The notes: generated by a model from the sequence alone, not told the origin. Positions 16,701 to 25,684 are shown, numbered from the stretch's first letter. The stretch is DNA of 53,958 nt from Acidobacteriota bacterium (GCA_024641545.1 JAHECW010000013.1:1-53958), one strand, 5' to 3'. Translations and numbers: made by a program.

Positions 16701-19541
16701 ATGAGATTGCTCCGGCTGCTGTTCTCGGTTTCGGTTTTCCTATTTTCTGGTTGGCCTGTGAACGCCGCCTCTCCCGAGGCCTGCGACCGGTACGCCAAGG
16801 AGGCCCTCGCCCAGCTGCAGCAGGCGCAGTCGCGCGGGATCCCAACGCCGTTTCCAGCGTGGAGCGACGACTATCATCACCATTACGATTGGTGTCTTCG
16901 ACAGACGGAGGATGCCCTCGCCCAGGGCAGGGCGATTCGGCAGCGCCAGCTCGACCAGACCCAGAAGTCGGCTGATCCGCAGGCACCGGCCACAGCGACC
17001 GCCACCGCTACCCTCGTGGCCGCGCCCATCGCGAAGGCGCAACCGGGCGTAGCGCTGCAGGCAAGCTCCGGCGGCGGAGTGGTCGGTGGTTTGCAGCTCG
17101 TGTCCGGTCGTACCCCGCGGCTCCAACCAGCAGCGATCGGAGCGTTGGTATACGTGGACCGCGACTTCAGGTACACCAGCCTGCCCCAGACGTTGACCTC
17201 CGCCCGCTGCATCGCCACGGCCAACGACGACAAGTTCTGGGCGGCGGAAACGCCCTATCTGAGCTTCACCCTCGATCGCCCCGCCGCCGTCTATGTGGCC
17301 TACGATCGCCGCTATCAACAGCGACCCGCGTGGCTGCAGGAGTATCAGTCCACGGCAACGGAGGTGTCCTATAGTGCCGGCGGCACCGACATCGGCATGC
17401 AGCTGTTCAGCAAGGTCTTTCCTGCCGGCAGCGTCGTGCTCGGTGGCAACCTGGCGGCTGGGGAACGCGGCAACTTCGGCATGTACAGCGTGTTCGTCGT
17501 TGCGACCACGGCGACGCCGCCGAGCCAGCAGACGATGGCGCCGATGCCCGGTGGAAGCCGGGTTACGAGCCCCGCTCCGGCAGCAGCACAGGCTGTGGGT
17601 CAGCAACAGACCTTTCAACCGGTGGTGCGACAGGGCGCAGCCGGGCAGATCATCATTCCGGTTCTGATGCACTACGTAGAGCGTCAGATCGTTGGCGTCG
17701 GCAGCCAGGACGAGACCGATCTGTACGTTGCTCAGCAGTTTCACGCCTCGCCCGAAACGCGCGACTTTTATCTGCAACTTCTCCAGAAGTACAAGGCTCT
17801 TCCGCAAGCCCGCAAACAGCTCATGTTCGACCCGGAGGTCTTGCGGCTCACCTCCTCTCCCCACAACACCGTCACGTCGAGCGACATCGACAGAGCGTAC
17901 CGGCGGGAGACAACGTCTGCAGCGATCAGTGGTCTGAATGCACGGGAGAACGCGACGCCGCCGAGCGCGCCGGGGCGCCTGGTTGCCGTCGACAGCTCAG
18001 GAAGCAGCATGGAGCAGCAGGGAGTTGCGAGCTCTTCGACACTTGGCATCTTTCTCCAGTGGCGATGGGACCGGCCCGAACGACCCCAGGGTTTTGCCGT
18101 TTACCGCCGGATGGCGTTTGCGACCGAATTCCAGTTCCTGACCGAGGTTTCGTCGGCCGCCCTCGAGTATCGCGACAGCCCGTTGCCCCAACCCGGCGCT
18201 GCCGACGAAAGCTACTGCTACGAGGTGCGGGCGTTCGTGCGGCCACACGTCGCGGTGTCCTGGCAGGCCAACCGCATCGAATCATCGCCTTCCAATACCG
18301 CATGCAGCACCTACGGCCCGAACGCTCGACCTCTTTCGGACACGGACAACGACGGCATGGCCGATCCGTTCGACTGGTGTCCGAACGACGGCAAACCCTC
18401 CGACATGCTACGTGTCTACGGGTGTCCGGACGGCGATGCCGACGGCCTCATCGACACTACGCTCGGCGCGAACATTCCGATCCACCTGCGCGACAATTGC
18501 CCGCCGGACGAGCCGGGACTCGACGGCTACGGTCCGCGTGGCCCGCAGTGGGATCACCTGCGCGCCTTCGACCCGTTGCCGGGCTGCCCGGTGAAGTATC
18601 AGCTTCGCTGGATGGGCCTCGAGATCTACAACGACCCGGTCGACTGCACCGACCCGAACGCCCCGTACAGGTTGGGTTGCGACAGCGAGGTCGGCCTGGG
18701 CAACGAGTACGGTCAGAAGAATGAGGTCATCAACAGCGGTCAGCCGTTGCCCCCTGGGTTTGAACCGTATCTAGTTTTCGGCCTGCTCAATGGTGTCTCC
18801 ACGCAGGGGATGGCGCAGCAGTGGACCAAGAGGTGGTGCTGCGGAGAAGGCGTGAACGTCGGAGTCCTCTCCGTTCCGAGCTTTCCCCCGAAGATCGTTC
18901 AACCGAGCGGGATCGAGCCGGATAACGACTTCCGAGGAGCTGAAGATTACGACGTTGATGTGACCGTGAGCGCAAGAGGAATGCTCCTCTTTCCTGAGAA
19001 ATATGACTCTCTCTATAGTCCTGTTGATGAGCGATTCGGCCTTGTTCTGACTGCGACTCTTTTTGAGCGCGATTTCGACATGGAATATACACCTGAAAGG
19101 AACGAGACCGATGTCTTTGGTCTCATTGAAAAAGGCGCCGGTTTCATGGCGAATATTGTGAGCTGCAGCTCGACCGGCGGGCTCGGGTGCGCCAAGGCGC
19201 TGGGGGAGAAGGTGGCAGCAATGCTCACCTTCGGACTCGCCGGGAATGCCGCGGCAGATCCCGTTACGGTGAAGGACCGCGATGACGTCAGCGGGGTTGC
19301 CTCGATGAGCTTCACGTCTCAGGAGGCGGCCGGTCTGACATCAGCTCAAGGCGCGTTTGCGTTTTCTCAAGAGATTCCCGGAGACGGCTCGTATTTCGTG
19401 TCATTTCCGAAATCTCTTGTACCGCCACCTGAGCTCGATTCTCCGGCGCGATCGGTGGCGACAATGTCGGGTCGTGCCAGGTTTTGTCTGATTCGAAAAG
19501 GTCTTGAAGAATCTGAGATTGTGCAGCTGTGCAAACATTAG
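16701..19541 (+). CDS. Large secreted protein: Cys-37-WC module, fibronectin-like domain, calcium-type Asp repeats
   Basis: This 946-residue protein has signal peptide 'LLRLLFSVSVFLFSGWPVNA'. The unknown module follows at once, Cys28 to Cys65 with the ending 'HHHYDWC', again 37 residues apart. A low-complexity Ala/Thr/Gln stretch and a beta-rich region ('YRDFRYTSLP'-like strands around 'VYVDRDFRYT') come next. A fibronectin III-like domain lies around residues 415-530 ('LGIFLQWRWDRPERPQGFAVYRR', shortened here). Then thrombospondin-type-3/dockerin-like Asp motifs appear: 'DTDNDGMADPFDWCPNDG' and 'DGDADGLID'. The C-terminal ~300 residues match nothing I recognise. It is the middle gene of three tandem secreted proteins sharing the module. 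Calcium binding is inferred from the Asp repeats. Confidence 0.78.
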   Translation: MRLLRLLFSVSVFLFSGWPVNAASPEACDRYAKEALAQLQQAQSRGIPTPFPAWSDDYHHHYDWCLRQTEDALAQGRAIRQRQLDQTQKSADPQAPATATATATLVAAPIAKAQPGVALQASSGGGVVGGLQLVSGRTPRLQPAAIGALVYVDRDFRYTSLPQTLTSARCIATANDDKFWAAETPYLSFTLDRPAAVYVAYDRRYQQRPAWLQEYQSTATEVSYSAGGTDIGMQLFSKVFPAGSVVLGGNLAAGERGNFGMYSVFVVATTATPPSQQTMAPMPGGSRVTSPAPAAAQAVGQQQTFQPVVRQGAAGQIIIPVLMHYVERQIVGVGSQDETDLYVAQQFHASPETRDFYLQLLQKYKALPQARKQLMFDPEVLRLTSSPHNTVTSSDIDRAYRRETTSAAISGLNARENATPPSAPGRLVAVDSSGSSMEQQGVASSSTLGIFLQWRWDRPERPQGFAVYRRMAFATEFQFLTEVSSAALEYRDSPLPQPGAADESYCYEVRAFVRPHVAVSWQANRIESSPSNTACSTYGPNARPLSDTDNDGMADPFDWCPNDGKPSDMLRVYGCPDGDADGLIDTTLGANIPIHLRDNCPPDEPGLDGYGPRGPQWDHLRAFDPLPGCPVKYQLRWMGLEIYNDPVDCTDPNAPYRLGCDSEVGLGNEYGQKNEVINSGQPLPPGFEPYLVFGLLNGVSTQGMAQQWTKRWCCGEGVNVGVLSVPSFPPKIVQPSGIEPDNDFRGAEDYDVDVTVSARGMLLFPEKYDSLYSPVDERFGLVLTATLFERDFDMEYTPERNETDVFGLIEKGAGFMANIVSCSSTGGLGCAKALGEKVAAMLTFGLAGNAAADPVTVKDRDDVSGVASMSFTSQEAAGLTSAQGAFAFSQEIPGDGSYFVSFPKSLVPPPELDSPARSVATMSGRARFCLIRKGLEESEIVQLCKH

Positions 19542-19628
19542 AAATCGATCTGATTTTATGAATATTGTTCACGAAAGTGCTCTGAGATTCGAAATTTGAT
19601 GACGACCGGCAGTGAACTGGAGAAAAAG

Positions 19629-20438
19629 ATGTTTCGATTTCGAAAGACCCTGATCATGTTGACGCTTGGGTCGGCGTTATACCTTCTTGGCGGCGGCGCG
19701 GCTGCTGAGGTGCCGCAGACTACCGTCGTGGGAGCGATCAAGACGTCGCAGCCGGTTGCGAAACCGCTCGCCCTCGAGCCTGCGGCCGCCGCGCTCAATC
19801 CGGCTATGGCAGCGTCCGCGAGCGACAGCGCTCCGGCAACGGCTCTCACCCCGGTCGACGATGTGATCTCGGCATGCGAGCTTGTCGAGATGCGGGGCGC
19901 CGAGATCACCTTGCGCATCCACTACCGAGTCAACGCGGGCCGATCTCAGCCGATCTGGGCTGGTGCGTGGCTCTACGATGCGAACGGGCGGAGCATCGAC
20001 GCGGGCTACAAGCCCGTCGCGATTCCCGGACTCCCTGAAGGGAGCATCGACGTGATGGTCAAACTACCGGATGAAGGCGCCGAAGCAGAGTTGGTCGAGA
20101 CGTTCCTGATGGAGTCCGGCAAGCCTTCCTTCGTTTCCCGACGCTTCAGGATGCCGGGCTTTTCGGGCGGTGGAGTCGTCGCCGGGGCAGCTGAACCGCA
20201 GGCTGCGGGCGGCGAGCAGCCGACCAGCAACGAGGAGTTCTGCGAGGCGTATGCCAAGTTGGCCGTCGCGCAGTACGCGAAAGCGGTGGCTCACCATCTG
20301 CCGGACATCCTGCCGCCGGTGTGGAGCAATGACGCGGCCGGACACTATGCATGGTGCCTTGGTGAGGCGCGGGAACTGGTGGAGAGAGGAAGCGCCCTGC
20401 GACAGTCGTACCTCGAGCAGACCATCGAGACCGACTGA
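19629..20438 (+). CDS. Small secreted protein with C-terminal Cys-38-WC module
   Basis: This 269-residue protein has a signal peptide ('LIMLTLGSALYLLGGGAAA') and an Ala/Pro-rich linker. A ~95-residue beta-rich domain follows ('CELVEMRGAEITLRIHYRV', 'SIDVMVKLPDEGAEAELVE'), then the shared module, Cys205 to Cys243 ending 'HYAWC', here 38 residues apart, with the typical downstream 'RGSALRQSYLEQ'. ATG 19629 is preferred over the TTG/ATG at 19596/19599 because GGAGA precedes it at the right distance and the signal peptide begins there. It is the last gene of the cluster; a hairpin lies directly after the stop. I know no named family for the module. Confidence 0.75.
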   Translation: MFRFRKTLIMLTLGSALYLLGGGAAAEVPQTTVVGAIKTSQPVAKPLALEPAAAALNPAMAASASDSAPATALTPVDDVISACELVEMRGAEITLRIHYRVNAGRSQPIWAGAWLYDANGRSIDAGYKPVAIPGLPEGSIDVMVKLPDEGAEAELVETFLMESGKPSFVSRRFRMPGFSGGGVVAGAAEPQAAGGEQPTSNEEFCEAYAKLAVAQYAKAVAHHLPDILPPVWSNDAAGHYAWCLGEARELVERGSALRQSYLEQTIETD

Positions 20439-20439
20439 T

Positions 20440-20467
20440 GACCCCACCAGGCCTCCCCGGTGGGGTC
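20440..20467. terminator. Hairpin between convergent genes
   Basis: A 9-bp perfect stem (GACCCCACC at 20440-20448, GGTGGGGTC at 20459-20467) with a 10-nt loop begins one base after the stop of the secreted-protein cluster. No T run follows on either strand, so it is a weak intrinsic terminator at best, but its position suits transcript end formation. Confidence 0.4.
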
Positions 20468-20535
20468 GTCCCAGGCAACGTGCGCCGTTCCGTGGGCCTT
20501 GTCGTCCTCGAGCATGATGCCGACCGGGAGCGCGT

Positions 20536-21513
20536 TCAGGTCAACCGATCCGCCAGCCAGCGGGCGATGCGGTCCTCGGCCCAGAAGAAGGGGGCGAAGG
20601 GCACGCCGCCCGCAACGAAACCGACGTGGCCGCCGCGGTTCGAGATCAGCGGCGTCACCGCGGGGTTCGCCTCCATGGCTGCCTCTGGGATGGCGTCGGC
20701 GGGGAGAAACGGGTCGTCGCGTGAGTGGACGATGAGGGTCGGTACCGAGATCGCGGCGATGAACCCGGCGCTCGAGCTTCGGTGGTAATAGTCGGCGGCG
20801 CCGGCAAAGCCGTGCAGCGGTGCGGTGGCGGCGTCGTCGAACTCCCAGAAGGTCCTCGCTTTGAGAGTTCCATCGAGGTCGAGGAACCGGCCGATCTCGG
20901 GCTCTCTCGCCCGGACCTTGGCCTTGAGCGACCGCAGGAGGCGGCCGACATAGTGACGGGCGAAGCCGCGCTCCATGAAGCGCGCACCGGCCGCGAGGTC
21001 GAATGGAACCGACCAGGCCGCCGCCGCCGTGAGAGCGGCCGACGATCCGCGCTCGCCGAGGTACTTGAGCAGGACATTGCCGCCGAGGGAGACGCCGACC
21101 GCCGCGAGGCGCCGCCCGGGTTTCTGCTCGCGAAGACGGTCGACCACCCAGCCGAGGTCGGAGGTCTCGCCGGAGTGGTAGAGACGGCGCCCCCGGTTCA
21201 ACTCGCCCGAGCACGATCGGAAGTTGAGGCCGACCGAAGCGACGCCGTTGCCGGCGAGGCGGCGGGCGAGTTCGAGCATATAGCCCGACCCGGTCGAGCC
21301 CTCGAGCCCGTGGAGAAGAACCACGAGCGCGTCGTCGCGGAGTCCGGGTCCTTCGACGAACTCGAGGTCGAGGAAGTCGTCGTCGACCGTGGTCCATCTC
21401 TCGCGCCGAGACGGCAGGCCGCGCTTCGGCCGGAGCAGACGGGCGCCCAGCGTCTGCGCGTGCGGCCCGGGGAACCACCAGGCCGGTTTGAACGGTTCCG
21501 GGGAAGACGCCAT
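20536..21513 (-). CDS. YheT-like alpha/beta hydrolase
   Basis: This 325-residue cytoplasmic hydrolase belongs to the YheT/EMB8-like family. The oxyanion strand is 'LVVLLHGLEGSTGSGYML', the nucleophile elbow is 'AVGVSLGGNVLLKYLG' (G-x-S-x-G with Ser), an acid sits in 'LIVHSRDDPFLPAD', and the histidine in 'NRGGHVGFV'. The family start signature 'KPAWWFPGPHAQTL' begins just after ATG 21513, so the longer frame upstream is rejected. YheT-like proteins are carboxylesterases of poorly known substrate. It is convergent with the secreted cluster and divergent from the FHA-RDD gene. Confidence 0.93.
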   Translation of the reverse strand: MASSPEPFKPAWWFPGPHAQTLGARLLRPKRGLPSRRERWTTVDDDFLDLEFVEGPGLRDDALVVLLHGLEGSTGSGYMLELARRLAGNGVASVGLNFRSCSGELNRGRRLYHSGETSDLGWVVDRLREQKPGRRLAAVGVSLGGNVLLKYLGERGSSAALTAAAAWSVPFDLAAGARFMERGFARHYVGRLLRSLKAKVRAREPEIGRFLDLDGTLKARTFWEFDDAATAPLHGFAGAADYYHRSSSAGFIAAISVPTLIVHSRDDPFLPADAIPEAAMEANPAVTPLISNRGGHVGFVAGGVPFAPFFWAEDRIARWLADRLT

Positions 21514-21712
21514 GGCGCATTGTAGTCGGGAACGCGGACGCCCCACCGGCGCCCGCAGCGGAGAGCCCGGATCATCCTCAACCGACCTCGAGCGGGAGGT
21601 TCGGGCCCCCGAATCAGGATAGGAGTCCGGCCCGGGCGGTGGCGGGCGGTCACAGCCGAACCGGCCGATCTGCGATATTCTGGCGTCAACTGAGTTTTGA
21701 AGGGTGGACGAG

Positions 21713-22780
21713 ATGGCGATTCTCAGACTTTCCGCGACCGCCGGCGATGAGGTGCGAGAGCTTCCGTCCGACGGTGCGGCCTTGACCCTGGGTCGAGCCG
21801 AAGAAAACTCCTGGCCCCTGCAGGACGAGGCGGCTTCGCGCCGGCACGCCGAGGTCGCCCTGACTCCCGAAGGTTGGTTGATCCGGGATCTCGGGAGCAG
21901 CAACGGGACCTGGGTCAATCGAACCAGAATCGAGAGTCGTCTCCTGGTCGACGGTGACGAGATCAGGATCGGTTGCAGCACGCTCGTCTTCTCTCAGCCG
22001 AAGAGCGATGCCGCAACGGTCATGGTGGAGATGGCGACACCGGCGAGTGCGCCGCCGGTTTCCGCGGCCCCGACCCCGCCGCCCGCCCCACCGTCAAAGG
22101 TCCCGCCGCCCCCGCCTGCAGGCGGCCCCGCCCCGACGCCGCCGGTCGAAGAGCCGGCGAGCCCGTCACCCGTTGCGCGAACCGCCCCGGCCGCACCGAC
22201 CCGGTCCTCGCGACCCGAACCCAGACGACCCGCCGCGCTGACCTCGGCCCGGCGAGCGCCGGCCGCCCCTTCGTGGCAGCAGAAGCTGGAAGCGGTGGTG
22301 GAAACCTACACGTCTTGGTTGGCTGCGCCGCCCGCGACTCCGAGCGCCGCGGCCGGCGAAGCCGCCGGATTCGTCGTCCGGCTCGGGGCCTACCTGATCG
22401 ACGCGGCCATCCTCTGCGCCGCGATGATTCTGGTCATGGTCCCCGTCGGGCTGGTGTCCGCCCTGATCGGCTCGAAGATCGCAGTCATCGGCATGCTGCT
22501 CAGCCTGTTCGGCTGGGTGCTGTCGATGGTGATCGGCTTCGGTTACCTGCTGGTTCCTTGGGCCCTGGTCGGGGTCACCCCGGGCAAGAAGATCCTCGGT
22601 CTGAAGATCGTGCGCTCCGAAGGATCGGCGCCGCTCGGGTACCCCAAGGCCGCGCTGCGGGTGGTGGGGTATATGGCCAGTGGAGTCGTGTTCTGCGCCG
22701 GTTTCGTCATGGTGGCTTTCACCGAGGATCACAAGGGTCTGCACGATATGATCGCCGATACCAAGGTGGTGAAGACCTGA
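21713..22780 (+). CDS. FHA domain - RDD membrane protein
   Basis: This 355-residue protein begins with an FHA phosphothreonine-binding domain (residues ~5-95). It has the canonical elements 'LTLGRAEENSW', 'ASRRHAEV' and 'DLGSSNGTWVN'. A ~110-residue Pro/Ala-rich disordered linker follows, then an RDD domain with about three membrane helices ('LGAYLIDAAILCAAMILVMVPVG', 'IGMLLSLFGWVLSMVIGFGYLL', 'GYMASGVVFCAGFVMVAF'). The RDD signature residues are in 'GAYLIDAAI', 'GVTPGKKILGLKIV' and 'HDMIADTKVV'. FHA implies response to Ser/Thr phosphorylation; a kinase is encoded at 33154-36252, but a link is only inference. ATG 21713 with GAAGGG upstream is preferred to GTG 21704. Confidence 0.92.
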   Translation: MAILRLSATAGDEVRELPSDGAALTLGRAEENSWPLQDEAASRRHAEVALTPEGWLIRDLGSSNGTWVNRTRIESRLLVDGDEIRIGCSTLVFSQPKSDAATVMVEMATPASAPPVSAAPTPPPAPPSKVPPPPPAGGPAPTPPVEEPASPSPVARTAPAAPTRSSRPEPRRPAALTSARRAPAAPSWQQKLEAVVETYTSWLAAPPATPSAAAGEAAGFVVRLGAYLIDAAILCAAMILVMVPVGLVSALIGSKIAVIGMLLSLFGWVLSMVIGFGYLLVPWALVGVTPGKKILGLKIVRSEGSAPLGYPKAALRVVGYMASGVVFCAGFVMVAFTEDHKGLHDMIADTKVVKT

Positions 22781-22892
22781 GCCGGAAACCGGCGCCCTGC
22801 CCGTGAAGGAGCTGCACTCGTCCTGACGTTCGTTTCAGAAAACGGCTCGAGCTCCGCGTCCTCGAACTCGAGCCCGCTACCCGGGGGGTCAC

Positions 22893-24368
22893 ATGAGCCG
22901 TTTCAAACTTGGAGTCCTGACCGTCGTCCTCGTGACGGCGTCTTTCGGCGGCGTCGCCTTCGCTCAGTGGCCGACCGATCCGGCGATGCCGCTGGTGGTC
23001 GCTGATCGTACGGGACCACAGGTCCAACCGAAGATCGCGAAGATCGCGGGCGGCGGTTTCTACATCAGCTGGTTCGACAGCTCGACCGGCGGCTACGATG
23101 TCTATCTGCAGCGCCTCGATGCGGAGGGCAACGAGGTGTGGCCCCACAACGGGGTGCTCGTCGCCGATCGGGGCTTCAGCTCCACCCAGGACTACGGCCT
23201 GAGCGTCGATACTCTGGGGAATGCGCTGCTCGCGTTCCGCGATGACCGGGGACCGACAACCGAGGTCACCGTTGCCAAGATCGGTCTCGACGGCACCCTG
23301 CTGTGGGGAGCGGATGGGGTCCAGGTTTCGAGCGGAGGTCTTTTCGTCGCCGCCCCCAGGGCGACCGGAACCAGCGACGGCAACGCGGTGGTCGCCTGGA
23401 CGAGCGACGCCGATGTCAAGGTTCAGAAGCTCGATCCGGCCGGAGCGGCCCTGTGGGGCTCCGGGTTGACCTTGAGCCCGGCCGCCGGATCGTACACGGC
23501 TGCGGATCTCCACGCCGCCGAGAGTGGGACGGCGATCCTCGCGTTCACCCACATGACCGGCGGCTTTCCCTCTCCGATTCAACTCTGGACGCAAAAATTG
23601 GCGTCCGCCGATGGCGCATCCCTGTGGGGCGCGGGCCACGTCCAGGTCTATGACCAGGCCGGCGGCTCGCTCCAGATCGGGAACTTTCCGCCCTTCGTGC
23701 CCGACGGGGCGGGCGGCGCGGTCTTTGCCTGGTACACCAGCACCCCGAGCCTCCAGTGTCGCGTGCAGCGGGTCCTCGCCAACGGCAGCGAGGCCTTCGC
23801 ACACCAGGGGGTCGAGGTGTCCACCAATGCCGCCCGAATCCGGGTCAGCCCGAGCGCGGCGTTCAATCCCGTGAGCCAGGAGATCTTCGTCGCCTGGCGG
23901 GAGCAGAACCTCAACCAGAGCCAATCGGGCCTTTATGCGCAGAAGCTCGATGTATCGGGGCTCCGCCAGTGGACCGACAACGGCAGCGAGCTCATCGTCA
24001 TCTCCGGCGACGAGATCACCGATGTCACCACCCTCGCGATCGCCAACGGTGCGCAGGTCGGTTGGGTTCAATCTCCGTCGTTCGGCAACGACCCGGCCTA
24101 CGCGATCCGGATCGACGGCAACGGCGACCCGGTCTGGACACCGGCGGTGACCGAACTGTGCACCCTGCCGACTCAGACATCCGATCTCGTGGGGGTGACG
24201 GGGTCGGAGGGATTTGCGGCGTACGCCTGGAGCGATGGCGATACCGGCGTGGCCGATATCTTCGCCGCCAATCTCAACGATGACGGGAGTCTGGGCTACT
24301 CGGGGTCGGTATTCGCCGACGGGTTCGAGTCCGGCACGACCGGTCGGTGGTCACAGACGGTGCCCTGA
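22893..24368 (+). CDS. Secreted beta-propeller-like protein with C-terminal DGFESG tail
   Basis: This 491-residue exported protein has signal peptide 'LGVLTVVLVTASFGGVAFA'. The body consists of about seven to eight repeating ~50-residue blade-like units with the recurring theme Y-x-Q-[KR]-L-D/G...W: 'DVYLQRLDAEGNEVW', 'VTVAKIGLDGTLLWG', 'DVKVQKLDPAGAALWG', 'GLYAQKLDVSGLRQW'. This indicates a beta-propeller or similar repetitive beta fold. The protein ends 'SVFADGFESGTTGRWSQTVP', a tail I know from many exported proteins of acidobacterial-type genomes. Function unknown; a structural or binding role at the surface is likely. It stands alone between non-coding gaps of 112 and 88 bases. Confidence 0.8.
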   Translation: MSRFKLGVLTVVLVTASFGGVAFAQWPTDPAMPLVVADRTGPQVQPKIAKIAGGGFYISWFDSSTGGYDVYLQRLDAEGNEVWPHNGVLVADRGFSSTQDYGLSVDTLGNALLAFRDDRGPTTEVTVAKIGLDGTLLWGADGVQVSSGGLFVAAPRATGTSDGNAVVAWTSDADVKVQKLDPAGAALWGSGLTLSPAAGSYTAADLHAAESGTAILAFTHMTGGFPSPIQLWTQKLASADGASLWGAGHVQVYDQAGGSLQIGNFPPFVPDGAGGAVFAWYTSTPSLQCRVQRVLANGSEAFAHQGVEVSTNAARIRVSPSAAFNPVSQEIFVAWREQNLNQSQSGLYAQKLDVSGLRQWTDNGSELIVISGDEITDVTTLAIANGAQVGWVQSPSFGNDPAYAIRIDGNGDPVWTPAVTELCTLPTQTSDLVGVTGSEGFAAYAWSDGDTGVADIFAANLNDDGSLGYSGSVFADGFESGTTGRWSQTVP

Positions 24369-24456
24369 GGGTTCGGTCGTCGTCCTCGGGACGAAACCTG
24401 GTGAGAAGTACGGGCTAGCCGGCCTCGAAAACTTCGAGGTAGTCGATCTTGCAGCC

Positions 24457-24738
24457 TCAACCGTCCCACATCCGTTCGTAGGCGGCGAGACGCGCCTCGA
24501 CAAAGCGTCCGGCGGACGCTTCCGAGGGCAGGCCCCGGATCAGGAGTTCGCCCTCGGGCGTCCGCTCCTGAACCAGCACGCGATCGCCGAGACGGAGGAT
24601 GCGAATCGGTCCTGCGATGCCGGTGTCGTGCTCGCGAACGGTCGCGGCGCGTTCGAGAACCCACGCGAGATCGTCACCGCTGATGACGACGGCCCGACCG
24701 CCGACTTCATCGATCTTCATGAACTGCTCCGCCTCCAT
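24457..24738 (-). CDS. Small hypothetical protein
   Basis: This 93-residue protein has no family I recognise. It is acidic and compact, with strands around 'GGRAVVISGDDLAWVLERAA' and 'PIRILRLGDRVLVQERTPEGELLIRGL', and no signal peptide or membrane helix. It follows the NifX-SlyD gene after five bases; its ribosome site GAGGA overlaps that gene's stop, so the two are one operon and the product may work with it. An internal ATG at 24720, also with GGAG upstream, is an alternative start. Confidence 0.65.
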   Translation of the reverse strand: MEAEQFMKIDEVGGRAVVISGDDLAWVLERAATVREHDTGIAGPIRILRLGDRVLVQERTPEGELLIRGLPSEASAGRFVEARLAAYERMWDG

Positions 24739-24743
24739 CGTCC

Positions 24744-25625
24744 TCAGTGCGCGTGGCTGTGGGCCAGCTCCTCGGCGGTCGCATTCTCCACGTTGGCCAC
24801 CGTGATCTTGAAGACCACATCCCTGCCGGCGAACGGGTGGTTCCCGTCGAGCCGCGCGCTGTCGTCATCGAGGTGGACGATGGTGAGCGGGATCTGCCGG
24901 CCGTGCCGGTCCCGCGTGGCGACCATGGCGCCGATCTCGACATCCGGAGGGAGCTGGGTCCGCTTGACCTCGATGATCCGTGATTCGTCATGCTCGCCGA
25001 ACGCATCGGCGCAGGGGATCTCAACGGTCTTTCGGGCGCCGATTTCGAGCCCCGCTACCGCCCCCTCGAGGGCGGGCAGGAGCTGGCCGACCCCGTGGAG
25101 GTACCGCATGGGCCCGACGCGGGTCGACGAGTCGAGGAGGTTGCCGTCGCCGTCCGCAAGCTCGAACTCGAGGGTGACGATCCGGCCTTCGCGGATATCG
25201 GCCACCCCTTCGATGGGCTCGCGAACGACCTCGTGGTGATGGTGGCCGCCGCACCCGCCGCCGCCACCGCCGCAGGTCTGCGCCTCGTCGAACGCGGGGC
25301 AGCCGCCGTCGAGGAACCGTTCGACCGCATCGCGGACCGACACGGCATCCTGTTTGAAGTGGACGGCGATGCCGACCTGCTGGAATCCCGCGAGCGGGCG
25401 TTGGCCCATTCCGCCGGCGAGGAGGATCTCCACGCCCTTCTCCTTCAGCAGCTGGACCGGCGCCATGCAGCCGCCCTCGTCATGGCCGCCGTTCGGGACG
25501 ACCGTGACCTCGCCGATCTCACCACCGGAGACCTCGACCAGGGTGAAAGCGCCGCAGTGGCCGAAGTGTTCGGCGATGGTGGAATCGAGGCCTTCGGACG
25601 AATCGGACGGGATGGCAATCAGCAT
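24744..25625 (-). CDS. NifX/NifB-type domain fused to SlyD-type FKBP peptidyl-prolyl isomerase
   Basis: This 293-residue protein is a fusion. Residues ~1-112 form a dinitrogenase iron-molybdenum cofactor (NifX/NafY) domain: 'MLIAIPSDSSEGLDSTIAEHFG', 'GCMAPVQLLKEKGVEILLAGGMG', 'VRDAVERFLDGG'. A Cys/Gly/His metal-binding linker follows ('TCGGGGGGCGGHHHHE'). Residues ~140-290 form an SlyD-like FKBP isomerase with its IF (insert-in-flap) domain: 'GRIVTLEFELADGDGNLLDSS', 'LLPALEGAVAGLEIGARKTV', 'NHPFAGRDVVFKITVANV', and a His tail 'ELAHSHAH'. SlyD proteins fold clients and carry nickel. ATG 25625 is chosen by AAAGGA upstream and by the domain start; 63 upstream codons are spurious. A metal-handling chaperone is a reasonable guess. 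Confidence 0.88.
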   Translation of the reverse strand: MLIAIPSDSSEGLDSTIAEHFGHCGAFTLVEVSGGEIGEVTVVPNGGHDEGGCMAPVQLLKEKGVEILLAGGMGQRPLAGFQQVGIAVHFKQDAVSVRDAVERFLDGGCPAFDEAQTCGGGGGGCGGHHHHEVVREPIEGVADIREGRIVTLEFELADGDGNLLDSSTRVGPMRYLHGVGQLLPALEGAVAGLEIGARKTVEIPCADAFGEHDESRIIEVKRTQLPPDVEIGAMVATRDRHGRQIPLTIVHLDDDSARLDGNHPFAGRDVVFKITVANVENATAEELAHSHAH

Positions 25626-25684
25626 GGCGATCCTTTCGCGGGCTGAAATGGTACCCCTCACTCCCGATGCTGTCGAGCGCGTCG

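Noticed and set aside
20345-21520. Alternative minus-strand frame over the YheT-like gene
   Set aside because: Arg-rich shadow; the other frame carries all hydrolase motifs.
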